Shown: positions 1 through 7,876 of the stretch, one piece after another
How positions within the stretch are numbered: the first letter of the stretch is position 1
Layout of the letters: each line of letters starts with the position of its first letter
Origin: an uncultured Flavobacteriaceae bacterium
GTDB lineage: Bacteria; Bacteroidota; Bacteroidia; Flavobacteriales; Flavobacteriaceae
Direction of reading: 5' to 3'
Length of the DNA: 64,000 nt
Assembly (NCBI GenBank): GCA_947501625.1
Contig: CANMWN010000002.1
Coordinates: 1 to 64,000 of the forward strand
Position numbers and translations under genes: made by a program
Notes under the pieces: model-generated
Seen by the model: only the letters and a program-made list of their open reading frames with translations
Database searches by the model: none
Told to the model about the DNA's origin: nothing

Positions 1-36
1 GGTACTGCCAATCGGTGGGAGAGTATGTCATCGCCT
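1..36 (+). rRNA. rrf: 5S rRNA, 3' end (partial)
   Basis: The first bases resemble the 3' third of a bacterial 5S rRNA. A GGTACTGC block is followed by the GGGAGAGTA loop-E/helix segment and a terminal TCATCGCC arm that would pair with the missing 5' end. A strong intrinsic terminator follows at once, as expected at the end of an rrn operon. The usual GAGTAGGTC reads GAGTATGTC here, a one-base difference. The rest of the gene lies outside the window. Confidence 0.75.
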
Positions 37-44
37 TTCTTTTT

Positions 45-79
45 AAAAGCCTTCACTAAAAATAGTGAAGGCTTTTTTT
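45..79 (+). terminator. Intrinsic terminator of the rRNA operon
   Basis: A perfect 14-bp stem (45-58 with 63-76) encloses a 4-base A loop and ends in a run of T. It follows the 5S 3' end within about ten bases, so it most likely ends the rrn transcript and insulates the sugar locus from it. Confidence 0.9.
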
Positions 80-121
80 GTTTTGGAATGTAGGTATGGG
101 AGTGTAATTTGTGTAATTAAA

Positions 122-140
122 ACTATACACTGACTATACA
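122..140 (+). promoter_or_regulatory. Putative operator: tandem ACTATACA repeat upstream of the symporter
   Basis: Two exact copies of ACTATACA (122-129 and 133-140) are separated by CTG, giving an 11-bp period of about one helical turn on the same DNA face. The site is about 70 bp upstream of the symporter start. Related tandem sites occur upstream of susC and of the T9SS binding protein, which suggests a locus-specific regulator site. The function is inferred. Confidence 0.55.
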
Positions 141-208
141 AATTTAAAATTTAATCATATTTATTAGTATTTACACTATATTAGTGCCATTACATTAATG
201 ATTTGCTA

Positions 209-1795
209 ATGTTTAGTTTGGTTTCTTTTTTTGGATTTACAATTTTGGTTGCATTTATAGCGTATTATGCATCAAGGAATACTAATGAAAATTCATCTGA
301 AGGATATTTTTTGGGTGGTAGAAGCTTGACGGCAGGAGTGATAGCAGGGTCCTTGTTATTGACCAATTTATCTACAGAACAAATTGTTGGATTAAATGGC
401 TCGGCATTTGAAAACGGACTTTCTGTAATGGCATGGGAAACACTTGCTGCTATTGCAATAGTCGTTACAGCTTTGTACCTATTACCAAGGTATTTAAAAA
501 GTGGTTTGACTACAATTCCTGAATTTTTGGCTAATAGGTTTGATGTAACTACAAAAACTATTACTTCGATTTTGTTTTTAACTGGTTATGTAGTGGTTTT
601 GTTACCTGTAATTTTATATTCTGGATCTGTTGTTTTGAGTGGAATGTTTGATGTTCCATCATTATTAAAAGTGACTAAAGAACAGTCAATTTTGATTTGT
701 GTTTGGGGAATTGGTTTAATTGGTTCTATTTATGCTGTGTTTGGTGGTTTGAAAGCTGTTGCAATTTCTGACTCTATAAATGCGGTAGGATTATTAGTAG
801 GTGGAATTTTAATTCCAATTTTTGGATTGTTTTATATAGGAAATGGTAATATTATTGACGGAATTTCTACACTAATGATTAATAACTCTGATAAATTTAG
901 TTCTTTAGGAACAGATAATTCTCCTGTGCCATTTCATACTATTTTTACAGGGATGATGTTGGTTCAATTATTTTATTGGGGTACAAATCAACAAATAATT
1001 CAAAGAGCACTAGGTGCAAAAAACTTAAAGGAAGGACAAAAAGGTTTATTACTTGCTTCTTTTTTGAAAATATTAGGACCTCTAATTGTTGTTTTACCAG
1101 GAATTATTGCTTACCATATATTTAATGGAAATATTTCTAATATAGATGATGCTTATCCAATGCTAGTAAATAAAGTATTACCAAAACCGCTTTTAGGCTT
1201 TTTTGCCGCTGTTATTTTTGGTGCAATTCTAAGTTCATTTAATAGTGTGTTAAATAGTTCAGTAACATTATTTGGAATAGATGTGTATAAACAACATATT
1301 AATCCTAATGCTGATGAGAAAACTATAGTGACTTATGGAAAACTTTTTGGGGTTGTTTTAGCAATTTTCGCAATGATTATTGCTCCTCTTATTGCAAATG
1401 CAGATAGTTTATTTGATTATCTTCAAGAAATAAATGGAATTTATAGTATTCCTATATTATCTATTATTGTTATTGGTTTTACAACTAAGAAGGTTCCAGC
1501 AATTGCAGCCAAAATAGGAATCATTTTAGGGTCAATAATGTATATAATTAGCCAGTTTATTCTAAAGCCACTAGTTTTTGGAGAAGAAAATTATCTTCAC
1601 TTTTTAGATATTATGGCAATTTTATTCATATTAAATATTTGTATTATGTTGCTTGTTGGAAAATTGTATCCAAGGAAAGATGACTATATTCAAGAATATA
1701 CTCGAAAAGTTGATATTTCTCCTTGGAAATACTCTAAAAGAATAGGGTTATTGATATGCGCAATTGTAGTTTTTATTTATATATATTTCGCTTAA
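209..1795 (+). CDS. SGLT-like sodium:sugar symporter (SSS family)
   Basis: This 528-residue, 13-14 helix inner-membrane protein belongs to the sodium:solute symporter family and resembles Vibrio vSGLT closely. Visible matches are a TNLSTEQIVG segment, whose Gln58 corresponds to a sugar-binding Gln of vSGLT, and YYWGTNQQIIQR around Asn260. It probably imports a monosaccharide such as glucose with Na+, a fitting end product of the glucan locus. I chose the ATG at 209 rather than a TTG six bases upstream, because the ATG fits the N-terminus of the family. It is followed, with only two bases between, by the locus regulator, so the two are probably cotranscribed. The exact substrate cannot be read from the sequence. 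Confidence 0.88.
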   Translation: MFSLVSFFGFTILVAFIAYYASRNTNENSSEGYFLGGRSLTAGVIAGSLLLTNLSTEQIVGLNGSAFENGLSVMAWETLAAIAIVVTALYLLPRYLKSGLTTIPEFLANRFDVTTKTITSILFLTGYVVVLLPVILYSGSVVLSGMFDVPSLLKVTKEQSILICVWGIGLIGSIYAVFGGLKAVAISDSINAVGLLVGGILIPIFGLFYIGNGNIIDGISTLMINNSDKFSSLGTDNSPVPFHTIFTGMMLVQLFYWGTNQQIIQRALGAKNLKEGQKGLLLASFLKILGPLIVVLPGIIAYHIFNGNISNIDDAYPMLVNKVLPKPLLGFFAAVIFGAILSSFNSVLNSSVTLFGIDVYKQHINPNADEKTIVTYGKLFGVVLAIFAMIIAPLIANADSLFDYLQEINGIYSIPILSIIVIGFTTKKVPAIAAKIGIILGSIMYIISQFILKPLVFGEENYLHFLDIMAILFILNICIMLLVGKLYPRKDDYIQEYTRKVDISPWKYSKRIGLLICAIVVFIYIYFA

Positions 1796-1797
1796 TT

Positions 1798-4602
1798 ATG
1801 GATAGATTTTTTACATTGATATATGCAATTTTACTTGTAAACTTAAGTTTTGCTCAAGAAAGACCACCTATTCAAGAGTATAATACAGATGTTTATAATG
1901 CCGAAAACCAAAATTGGTCAATATCTCAAGGTGAGAACCAATACATTTATGTAGCAAATAATAAAGGATTATTGGAGTATAATGGCGCAAAGTGGAAATT
2001 ATATCCAACACCTAATGAAACGATTCTTAGATCTGTTTGTGCAATAAATAATCGAATTTACACAGGTAATTATATGGATTTTGGTTATTGGGAAAAAGAT
2101 GAAAAAGGAATCTTAAATTATACTTCTTTATCTGATAAATTGAAAATACCATTAGTAGAAGATGAACAAATATGGAAAATTATTCCAATAGATAATTGGA
2201 TACTTTTTCAATCACTCAATAGAATTTATATTTATAATACTAATGATTCATCTTATAAATTTATCGAAACTGATACATCAATAACAGGAATGTATAAGTT
2301 TAATAATGATATATATTTTCAACAAATAAATAAAGGACTTTATATATTAAAAAACGGCACTTCTGCATTGATAAATGATAATGATATTGTTAAGAATAAC
2401 ATTATAGTTAATTTATTTAGACTTAACGACTCTTTTTTACTCTTAACTCAAGATAAAGGGTTTTATCAGATTAATAATGATAAATTACTTGAATATAGTA
2501 AATTAAATAATGAAGTTATTTTATCTTCTAGTATTTATAGTGCCCTAGAATTGGAAGATGAAAGTTTTTTATTGGGCACTATATCTAATGGAATAATACA
2601 GTTGGATAAATACGGTAAAGTTATTTATCAAATTAATATTTCAAATGGATTGTCAAATAATACGGTTTTATCTGTTTTTGAAGATCAGGAAAAGAATGTT
2701 TGGCTTGCGTTAGATAATGGTATTAATTGTATAAATTTTAAATCACCTTATAAAATATTTAATGATAAAAAAGGTATGTTAGGGACGGTATATGCTAGTA
2801 AAATATTTAATGATTATTTATATATAGGATCTAACCAAGGTTTATTTTATAAAGATATTAACTCAGCCAGTGAGTTTAAATTTGTTAATGGCACCCAAGG
2901 CCAAGTATGGTGTTTGGTTGAGTATGATAATACTTTGTTTTGCGGAAATAATTTTGGGACATTTATCATTAAAAATGGTACTGCAACGAAAGTTGCAAAC
3001 ATTCAGGGAACTTGGGACTTAAAACCTGTTTTAGGTAAACCAAATTTTTTGTTACAAGGTAATTATAACGGTCTTAATATATTAGAGAAAGTAAATGGTG
3101 CTTGGAGTTTTAGGAATAAAATACAAGGCTTTAATATTTCTTCAAGGCACTTTGATTTTTTTACTGATAATGAAGTTTTTGTTAATCATGAGTATAAAGG
3201 TGTGTTTAAAGTTATTTTAGACAAAGAATTACAAAAAATTAAAAAGGTTTTGAAAGACACATCTGTAGTTAAAAGTAAAAACTCTAGTCTTTTCAAATAC
3301 GGAAATAAAATCATGTATTCTAGTAATAAGGGGATATTTGAATATGGTAATGACTCGTTTAAGAAAAATATTTTTTTGAGTAATATTTTTGAAACAGGAA
3401 ATTATATATCTGGTAAAACTTCATTTGATAAAAAGAAAAATAATCTTTGGGTATTTACTGAAAAAAATATTAATAGAATAAGTCAAGGTACAATTAGCAA
3501 TCAACCAAACCTTTTAAGTGTGCCAATACCCTATAGTTTAAGGAATGGATTTAGCGGTTATGAAAACATAACACATATAAAAAATCAAGAATATCTATTA
3601 GGAACTTCTTCTGGTTATATTGTAATAGATTTAGATAAACTCGAAGAAAGTAATAAGAATTTTGAAATTGAAATTACTCAAATAAGAGGAGTGAACCATA
3701 AAAATAATGATATATTTAAAAGAATAAATAAAGATATAAAGGGTGAATTCGTCAATGAATATAATAATTTCGAATTCTCATATAGTGTTCCTGATTATGA
3801 CAAGTATCACGAAGTTCGTTACCAACATAAATTAGAAGGGATTTATAATCAATGGAGCGATTGGACTACAAATTCAACAGCAACTTTTACTAATCTACCT
3901 TATGGTGATTATAAATTTATTGTAAGAGGAAAAGTTGGTGAACTACTAACTCAAAGTAAATCATACGATTTTAGAATTAATAGACCGTGGTATTTGTCAA
4001 ATTTAATGATTACCTTATACATTGTTAGTATAATACTCTTTTCTTTATTAATGCATAATATTTATAAAACTTATTATAAAAGGCAGAGAATTAAGTTGTT
4101 AGAGAAATCTCAAAAGGAAATGCAATTAAAAGAGTTGGAAATTCAACAGCAATTAATGTATTTGAAAAATGAAAACCTCGAAAAAGATATTGACGGTAAA
4201 AATAGAGAATTGGCTGTATCAACAATGAGTTTGATTAAAAAGAATGAGTTTTTGAATAGAGTTAAAAATGAGCTTAATACAATAAAAAAACCGAGTGATG
4301 TTAAATCAGTTATACAGTTGATAGATAGAAATATAACTAATAACGATGATTGGAAACTATTTGAAGAAGCGTTTAATAATGCTGATAAAGATTTTTTAAG
4401 TAAAATAAAAGAAAAACATAATGATCTTACGCCAAATGATTTAAGATTGTGTGCTTACTTAAGACTTAATTTATCTTCTAAGGAAATAGCACCATTATTA
4501 AATATTTCACATAAAAGTGTTGAAGTTAAACGATATCGTTTGCGTAAAAAATTAAATTTACCTCACAAGGTTAGTCTGGTAAGTTATATTCTTGAGATAT
4601 AA
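1798..4602 (+). CDS. Membrane-tethered regulator: beta-propeller, Y_Y_Y domain, TM helix, LuxR-type HTH
   Basis: The 934-residue product begins with a signal peptide (MDRFFTLIYAILLVNLSFAQ), for which I chose the ATG at 1798 over an in-frame ATG 42 bases upstream. Residues of roughly 30-620 form repeated WLAL/IIQLDK-type propeller blades like the sensor part of SusR-like hybrid regulators. A Y_Y_Y Ig-like domain follows at about 660-728, one TM helix at about 730-757, a charged coiled coil at 760-830, and a C-terminal HTH at about 875-934 (LTPNDLRLCAYLRL, then SSKEIAPLLNISHKSVEVKR). There is no histidine kinase or receiver domain. It would sense oligosaccharide in the periplasm and bind DNA from the membrane. 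Its place beside the symporter and susC makes it the likely activator of the locus; its ligand is unknown. Confidence 0.85.
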   Translation: MDRFFTLIYAILLVNLSFAQERPPIQEYNTDVYNAENQNWSISQGENQYIYVANNKGLLEYNGAKWKLYPTPNETILRSVCAINNRIYTGNYMDFGYWEKDEKGILNYTSLSDKLKIPLVEDEQIWKIIPIDNWILFQSLNRIYIYNTNDSSYKFIETDTSITGMYKFNNDIYFQQINKGLYILKNGTSALINDNDIVKNNIIVNLFRLNDSFLLLTQDKGFYQINNDKLLEYSKLNNEVILSSSIYSALELEDESFLLGTISNGIIQLDKYGKVIYQINISNGLSNNTVLSVFEDQEKNVWLALDNGINCINFKSPYKIFNDKKGMLGTVYASKIFNDYLYIGSNQGLFYKDINSASEFKFVNGTQGQVWCLVEYDNTLFCGNNFGTFIIKNGTATKVANIQGTWDLKPVLGKPNFLLQGNYNGLNILEKVNGAWSFRNKIQGFNISSRHFDFFTDNEVFVNHEYKGVFKVILDKELQKIKKVLKDTSVVKSKNSSLFKYGNKIMYSSNKGIFEYGNDSFKKNIFLSNIFETGNYISGKTSFDKKKNNLWVFTEKNINRISQGTISNQPNLLSVPIPYSLRNGFSGYENITHIKNQEYLLGTSSGYIVIDLDKLEESNKNFEIEITQIRGVNHKNNDIFKRINKDIKGEFVNEYNNFEFSYSVPDYDKYHEVRYQHKLEGIYNQWSDWTTNSTATFTNLPYGDYKFIVRGKVGELLTQSKSYDFRINRPWYLSNLMITLYIVSIILFSLLMHNIYKTYYKRQRIKLLEKSQKEMQLKELEIQQQLMYLKNENLEKDIDGKNRELAVSTMSLIKKNEFLNRVKNELNTIKKPSDVKSVIQLIDRNITNNDDWKLFEEAFNNADKDFLSKIKEKHNDLTPNDLRLCAYLRLNLSSKEIAPLLNISHKSVEVKRYRLRKKLNLPHKVSLVSYILEI

Positions 4603-4624
4603 CAAGGCTTTATTCTTGATATGT

Positions 4625-4643
4625 ACACAACATTAACTATACA
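4625..4643 (+). promoter_or_regulatory. Putative operator: degenerate tandem repeat upstream of susC
   Basis: ACACAACA (4625-4632), a TTA spacer and an exact ACTATACA (4636-4643) give the same 8+3+8 layout with 11-bp period as the site upstream of the symporter. It lies in the 227-bp gap between the regulator and susC. Its role as operator is inferred from recurrence and position. Confidence 0.5.
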
Positions 4644-4751
4644 GTTACTTTTATGTTAATTGAATTTTTGATTAATTTAATCATTTATTTTTTTAAATAA
4701 AATTCTGATTATCAATATTTTATATTTATTATGTATGGTTATTATGTTTTT

Positions 4752-4759
4752 TGTATAGT
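4752..4759 (-). promoter_or_regulatory. Inverted ACTATACA half-site close to susC
   Basis: TGTATAGT on the plus strand is the exact reverse complement of ACTATACA and lies about 70 bp before the susC start. That distance matches the site upstream of the symporter. A degenerate copy, TGTATGGT, lies 20 bp upstream at 4732-4739. This is a second element in the same promoter region, in the opposite orientation. Confidence 0.4.
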
Positions 4760-4829
4760 TTTTTTAATGTTAATTTTTTCACAACACATTTGAGGATTAA
4801 CTACTTTTATAAAAACTAAATTAGTATTC

Positions 4830-7800
4830 ATGAAATATTCAATTAATTTAATCTTTGCACTCCTTATTACTGTGAATTTATTTTCCCAAAATGAAATTTC
4901 AGGAGTTGTAACTGATAAAGAAGATGGAACTCCCATTCCAGGAGTTAATGTTGTAGTAAAAGGCACTACAATAGGTACGCAAACAGACTTTGATGGTAAT
5001 TATACTTTAAGTAATGTAAGTGATAGTGCTACTATTGTTTTTTCAAGTATAGGCTATGAAACTATAACTATAGTTGTTGGATCTGGTGTAGATTATAATA
5101 TACAATTACCTCAAAATGTTGATAAATTAGATGAAGTAGTTGTTATTGGTTATGGTGCATTAAAAAAGAAAGAAGTTACAGGGGCTGTTGCTATTGTTTC
5201 TAGTGAATCAATAGAGAAATTGAAACCAACTCGAATTGAGCAAGCGCTTCAAGGACAAGTAGCAGGGGTTAATATTACTTCAACATCGGGATCGCCTGGT
5301 GCAGCATCGAGTATTAGAATTAGAGGTATTTCTACCAATGGTGATAATCAACCATTAATTCTTGTTGATGGTAACAGAATTGAAGATTTGAGTGTTATTA
5401 ATCCTTCGGATATTGAATCTATTAATGTTTTGAAAGATGCAACAGCAGGTATATATGGTGTACAAGCTGCAAATGGAGTTATTATTATAACTACCAAATC
5501 TGGTAGAAAAAATTCAGATTTTAAATTTATTTTTAACAGCTATGTTGGTTCACAAAGCACAACAAGAAAAATTCCAGTATTAAATGCTACAGAATATGCA
5601 CTTTTGGCTAATGAAGCATTTGCGGCTAATGGTGATCCAATACCATTTAATGATATTTTATCATTAGGTCAAGGTACTGATTGGCAAGATGAAGTATTTC
5701 AAAATGCTTTTGTTAGTAGTAGTGATATTAGTGTAAGCAAAGGAACAGAAAAAGCAGCATATAACTTTAGTGCATCTTATTTAGATCAAGACGGTATTGT
5801 TGGCTTAGAAAAATCTAATTTTAATAGGCTTACTTCTAAGTTAAATGTTAATGTGGATATTTTTGAAGATTTAAAACTCAACTCTTCAGTAATTTATACT
5901 AATACTAAAAGTAGTGGATTGAATGAAAATAATATTGGTTCGGTATTATTTAATGCATTGAATTTTGGGCCAAATTTAACGCCTACTGATGCTAATGGTG
6001 ATTTTACTTTAACTCCTGCTAGTGGTTTTGGTCAAGAAATTATTAACCCATTAGCACAAATTGCAACTACGTTTAATAGAACTGAGGTTAATAAAATTGC
6101 ACCAACTGTTGGTTTAAATTATAAGTTTTTAGATAATTTTTCAGCCGATGTAAAGTTTCAATATAATTATGCAAATGTTTTTTCTAAAGCATTTTTCCCA
6201 ATAAATTCTTTTGGTGAAAGTTCTACTGTTTTTGATAAGTTAAATAATAGTTTAACGAATTACAAAGTTGCTTATGAAGATTATATTTTTGATGCCTATG
6301 TAAAATATGAAAAGGTTTTTAAAGATGTTCATGATGTTAAATTATTATTAGGTACATCGGTTTCTAGAAATAATTTTTACAATAAAATAAATAGACAAGG
6401 ATTTGATTTTACCGACGGAAACTTAGATTCAAGTTTGAGTGATGCCGATAGAATTGAAGATTATAATATATTAAACAATGCGCCAAGCAAGATAGATGGT
6501 TCGCGTTTATTGTCTTACTTTACTAGACTTCAATATAGTTATGATGGTAAATATTTACTTTCAGCTGTTTTAAGGCGTGATGGTTCTTCAAAGTTTGGAC
6601 CAGCAAATAAATTTGCTTACCTACCATCAGTTTCACTTGGATGGGTGATTTCAGATGAAGAGTTTTTACAAGATTCAAAATCGATTAATTTCTTAAAATT
6701 AAGAGCAAGTTATGGTGTAGTAGGAAATGATAGAATTGCACCATTTAGATTCGTTTCATTATTAGATGGCGAAGGCGAATACATTTTTGATGATGAGATT
6801 AATTTTGGAATTGCTACAGGTGCTCTTTCTAATCCAGAGATAAGATGGGAAAAGCAAAAACCACTTGATATTGGTTTAGATATTAAGTTTTTAGATAAGT
6901 TTGATATTACAGTGGATTATTTCAAAAAAACTACTGAAGATCTATTAGTTCAGCCTCAAGTTTCTGGAATTTTAGGAGTAAATGCTCCAGGTTCTGGATT
7001 GCCATTTGTGAATGCTGGAACTGTTGAAAATAAAGGTGTTGAGTTTTCTATTGGTTATAAACAAGATGTTTCTGATGATTTTGATTTTAGTATTAATTAT
7101 AACTTTACAACGCTTGATAACGAAGTTTTAGAAGTAAATGGTGACAATTCTTTTGTTGCTGGTGGTTCTTTTGGAGTTGGTCAAGAAGCCCCATCAAGGA
7201 TGGAAGCTGGTTTTCCAATAGGTTATTTTTATGGATTGCAAACTGATGGAATTTTTCAAACACAGGCTGAAGTTGATGCACATGCTACACAAGTTAATGC
7301 TAATCCTGGCGACATACGCTTTGTAGATATTAATGGTGATGGAGAAATAAATGAAGAAGATAGAACTTATATTGGTGATCCAATACCTGATGTAACAATG
7401 GGACTTAATTTAAGTGGAAATTATAAAAACTTTGATTTTAGTGCCTATGCATTTGCTTCAATTGGTAATGAAATTGTTAGAGATTATGAAAGAAATGTTG
7501 CTTTAGCAAATAAATCAGTATATTACTTAGACAGATGGACAGGTCCAGGAACAAGTAATTCTTTCCCAAGAGTTACCACTGGAGCAACAAGCAATACTTT
7601 ATTCTCAGATTTTTATGTTGAAGATGGCTCTTTTGTGAGATTGCAAAATGTTCAAGTTGGATATACCTTGAATAGTGATACTTCTCAAAAAATAGGATTA
7701 GATAAATTAAGATTTTATGTTTCAGGAAACAATTTATTTACAATTACTGATTATAAAGGTTATGACCCTACAGCATCGAATGGTGCTCCAATTGGTGGAG

Positions 7801-7865
7801 GAATCGATAGAGGATTTTATCCATCACCAAAAACATTCATTTTTGGATTAAATGTTAATTTTTAA
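4830..7865 (+). CDS. susC: SusC-like TonB-dependent outer-membrane glycan transporter
   Basis: The product has 1011 residues, a usual length for SusC. A signal peptide (to about residue 20) is followed by a CarboxypepD_reg-like domain (about 22-97, EISGVVTDKEDGTPIPGVNV), a TonB plug (about 105-225, with SIRIRGIS, PLILVDG and VLKDATAGIYG) and a 22-strand barrel ending in an aromatic residue (GLNVNF). It forms the outer-membrane channel that takes up glucan oligosaccharides with TonB energy, with SusD as its lid. SusD follows 11 bases downstream. Expression probably depends on the sites at 4625-4643 and 4752-4759. The beta-1,3-glucan substrate is inferred from the neighbouring GH16, GH17 and GH149-like genes. 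Confidence 0.95.
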   Translation: MKYSINLIFALLITVNLFSQNEISGVVTDKEDGTPIPGVNVVVKGTTIGTQTDFDGNYTLSNVSDSATIVFSSIGYETITIVVGSGVDYNIQLPQNVDKLDEVVVIGYGALKKKEVTGAVAIVSSESIEKLKPTRIEQALQGQVAGVNITSTSGSPGAASSIRIRGISTNGDNQPLILVDGNRIEDLSVINPSDIESINVLKDATAGIYGVQAANGVIIITTKSGRKNSDFKFIFNSYVGSQSTTRKIPVLNATEYALLANEAFAANGDPIPFNDILSLGQGTDWQDEVFQNAFVSSSDISVSKGTEKAAYNFSASYLDQDGIVGLEKSNFNRLTSKLNVNVDIFEDLKLNSSVIYTNTKSSGLNENNIGSVLFNALNFGPNLTPTDANGDFTLTPASGFGQEIINPLAQIATTFNRTEVNKIAPTVGLNYKFLDNFSADVKFQYNYANVFSKAFFPINSFGESSTVFDKLNNSLTNYKVAYEDYIFDAYVKYEKVFKDVHDVKLLLGTSVSRNNFYNKINRQGFDFTDGNLDSSLSDADRIEDYNILNNAPSKIDGSRLLSYFTRLQYSYDGKYLLSAVLRRDGSSKFGPANKFAYLPSVSLGWVISDEEFLQDSKSINFLKLRASYGVVGNDRIAPFRFVSLLDGEGEYIFDDEINFGIATGALSNPEIRWEKQKPLDIGLDIKFLDKFDITVDYFKKTTEDLLVQPQVSGILGVNAPGSGLPFVNAGTVENKGVEFSIGYKQDVSDDFDFSINYNFTTLDNEVLEVNGDNSFVAGGSFGVGQEAPSRMEAGFPIGYFYGLQTDGIFQTQAEVDAHATQVNANPGDIRFVDINGDGEINEEDRTYIGDPIPDVTMGLNLSGNYKNFDFSAYAFASIGNEIVRDYERNVALANKSVYYLDRWTGPGTSNSFPRVTTGATSNTLFSDFYVEDGSFVRLQNVQVGYTLNSDTSQKIGLDKLRFYVSGNNLFTITDYKGYDPTASNGAPIGGGIDRGFYPSPKTFIFGLNVNF

Positions 7866-7876
7866 AAAATAGAAAA

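Noticed and set aside
203-208. TTG start of the symporter six bases upstream of the ATG
   Set aside because: An ATG two codons later fits the family start and the usual start choice.
1756-1797. Upstream ATG of the regulator overlapping the symporter gene
   Set aside because: It would add 14 residues before a proper signal peptide; the ATG at 1798 gives a normal Sec signal.
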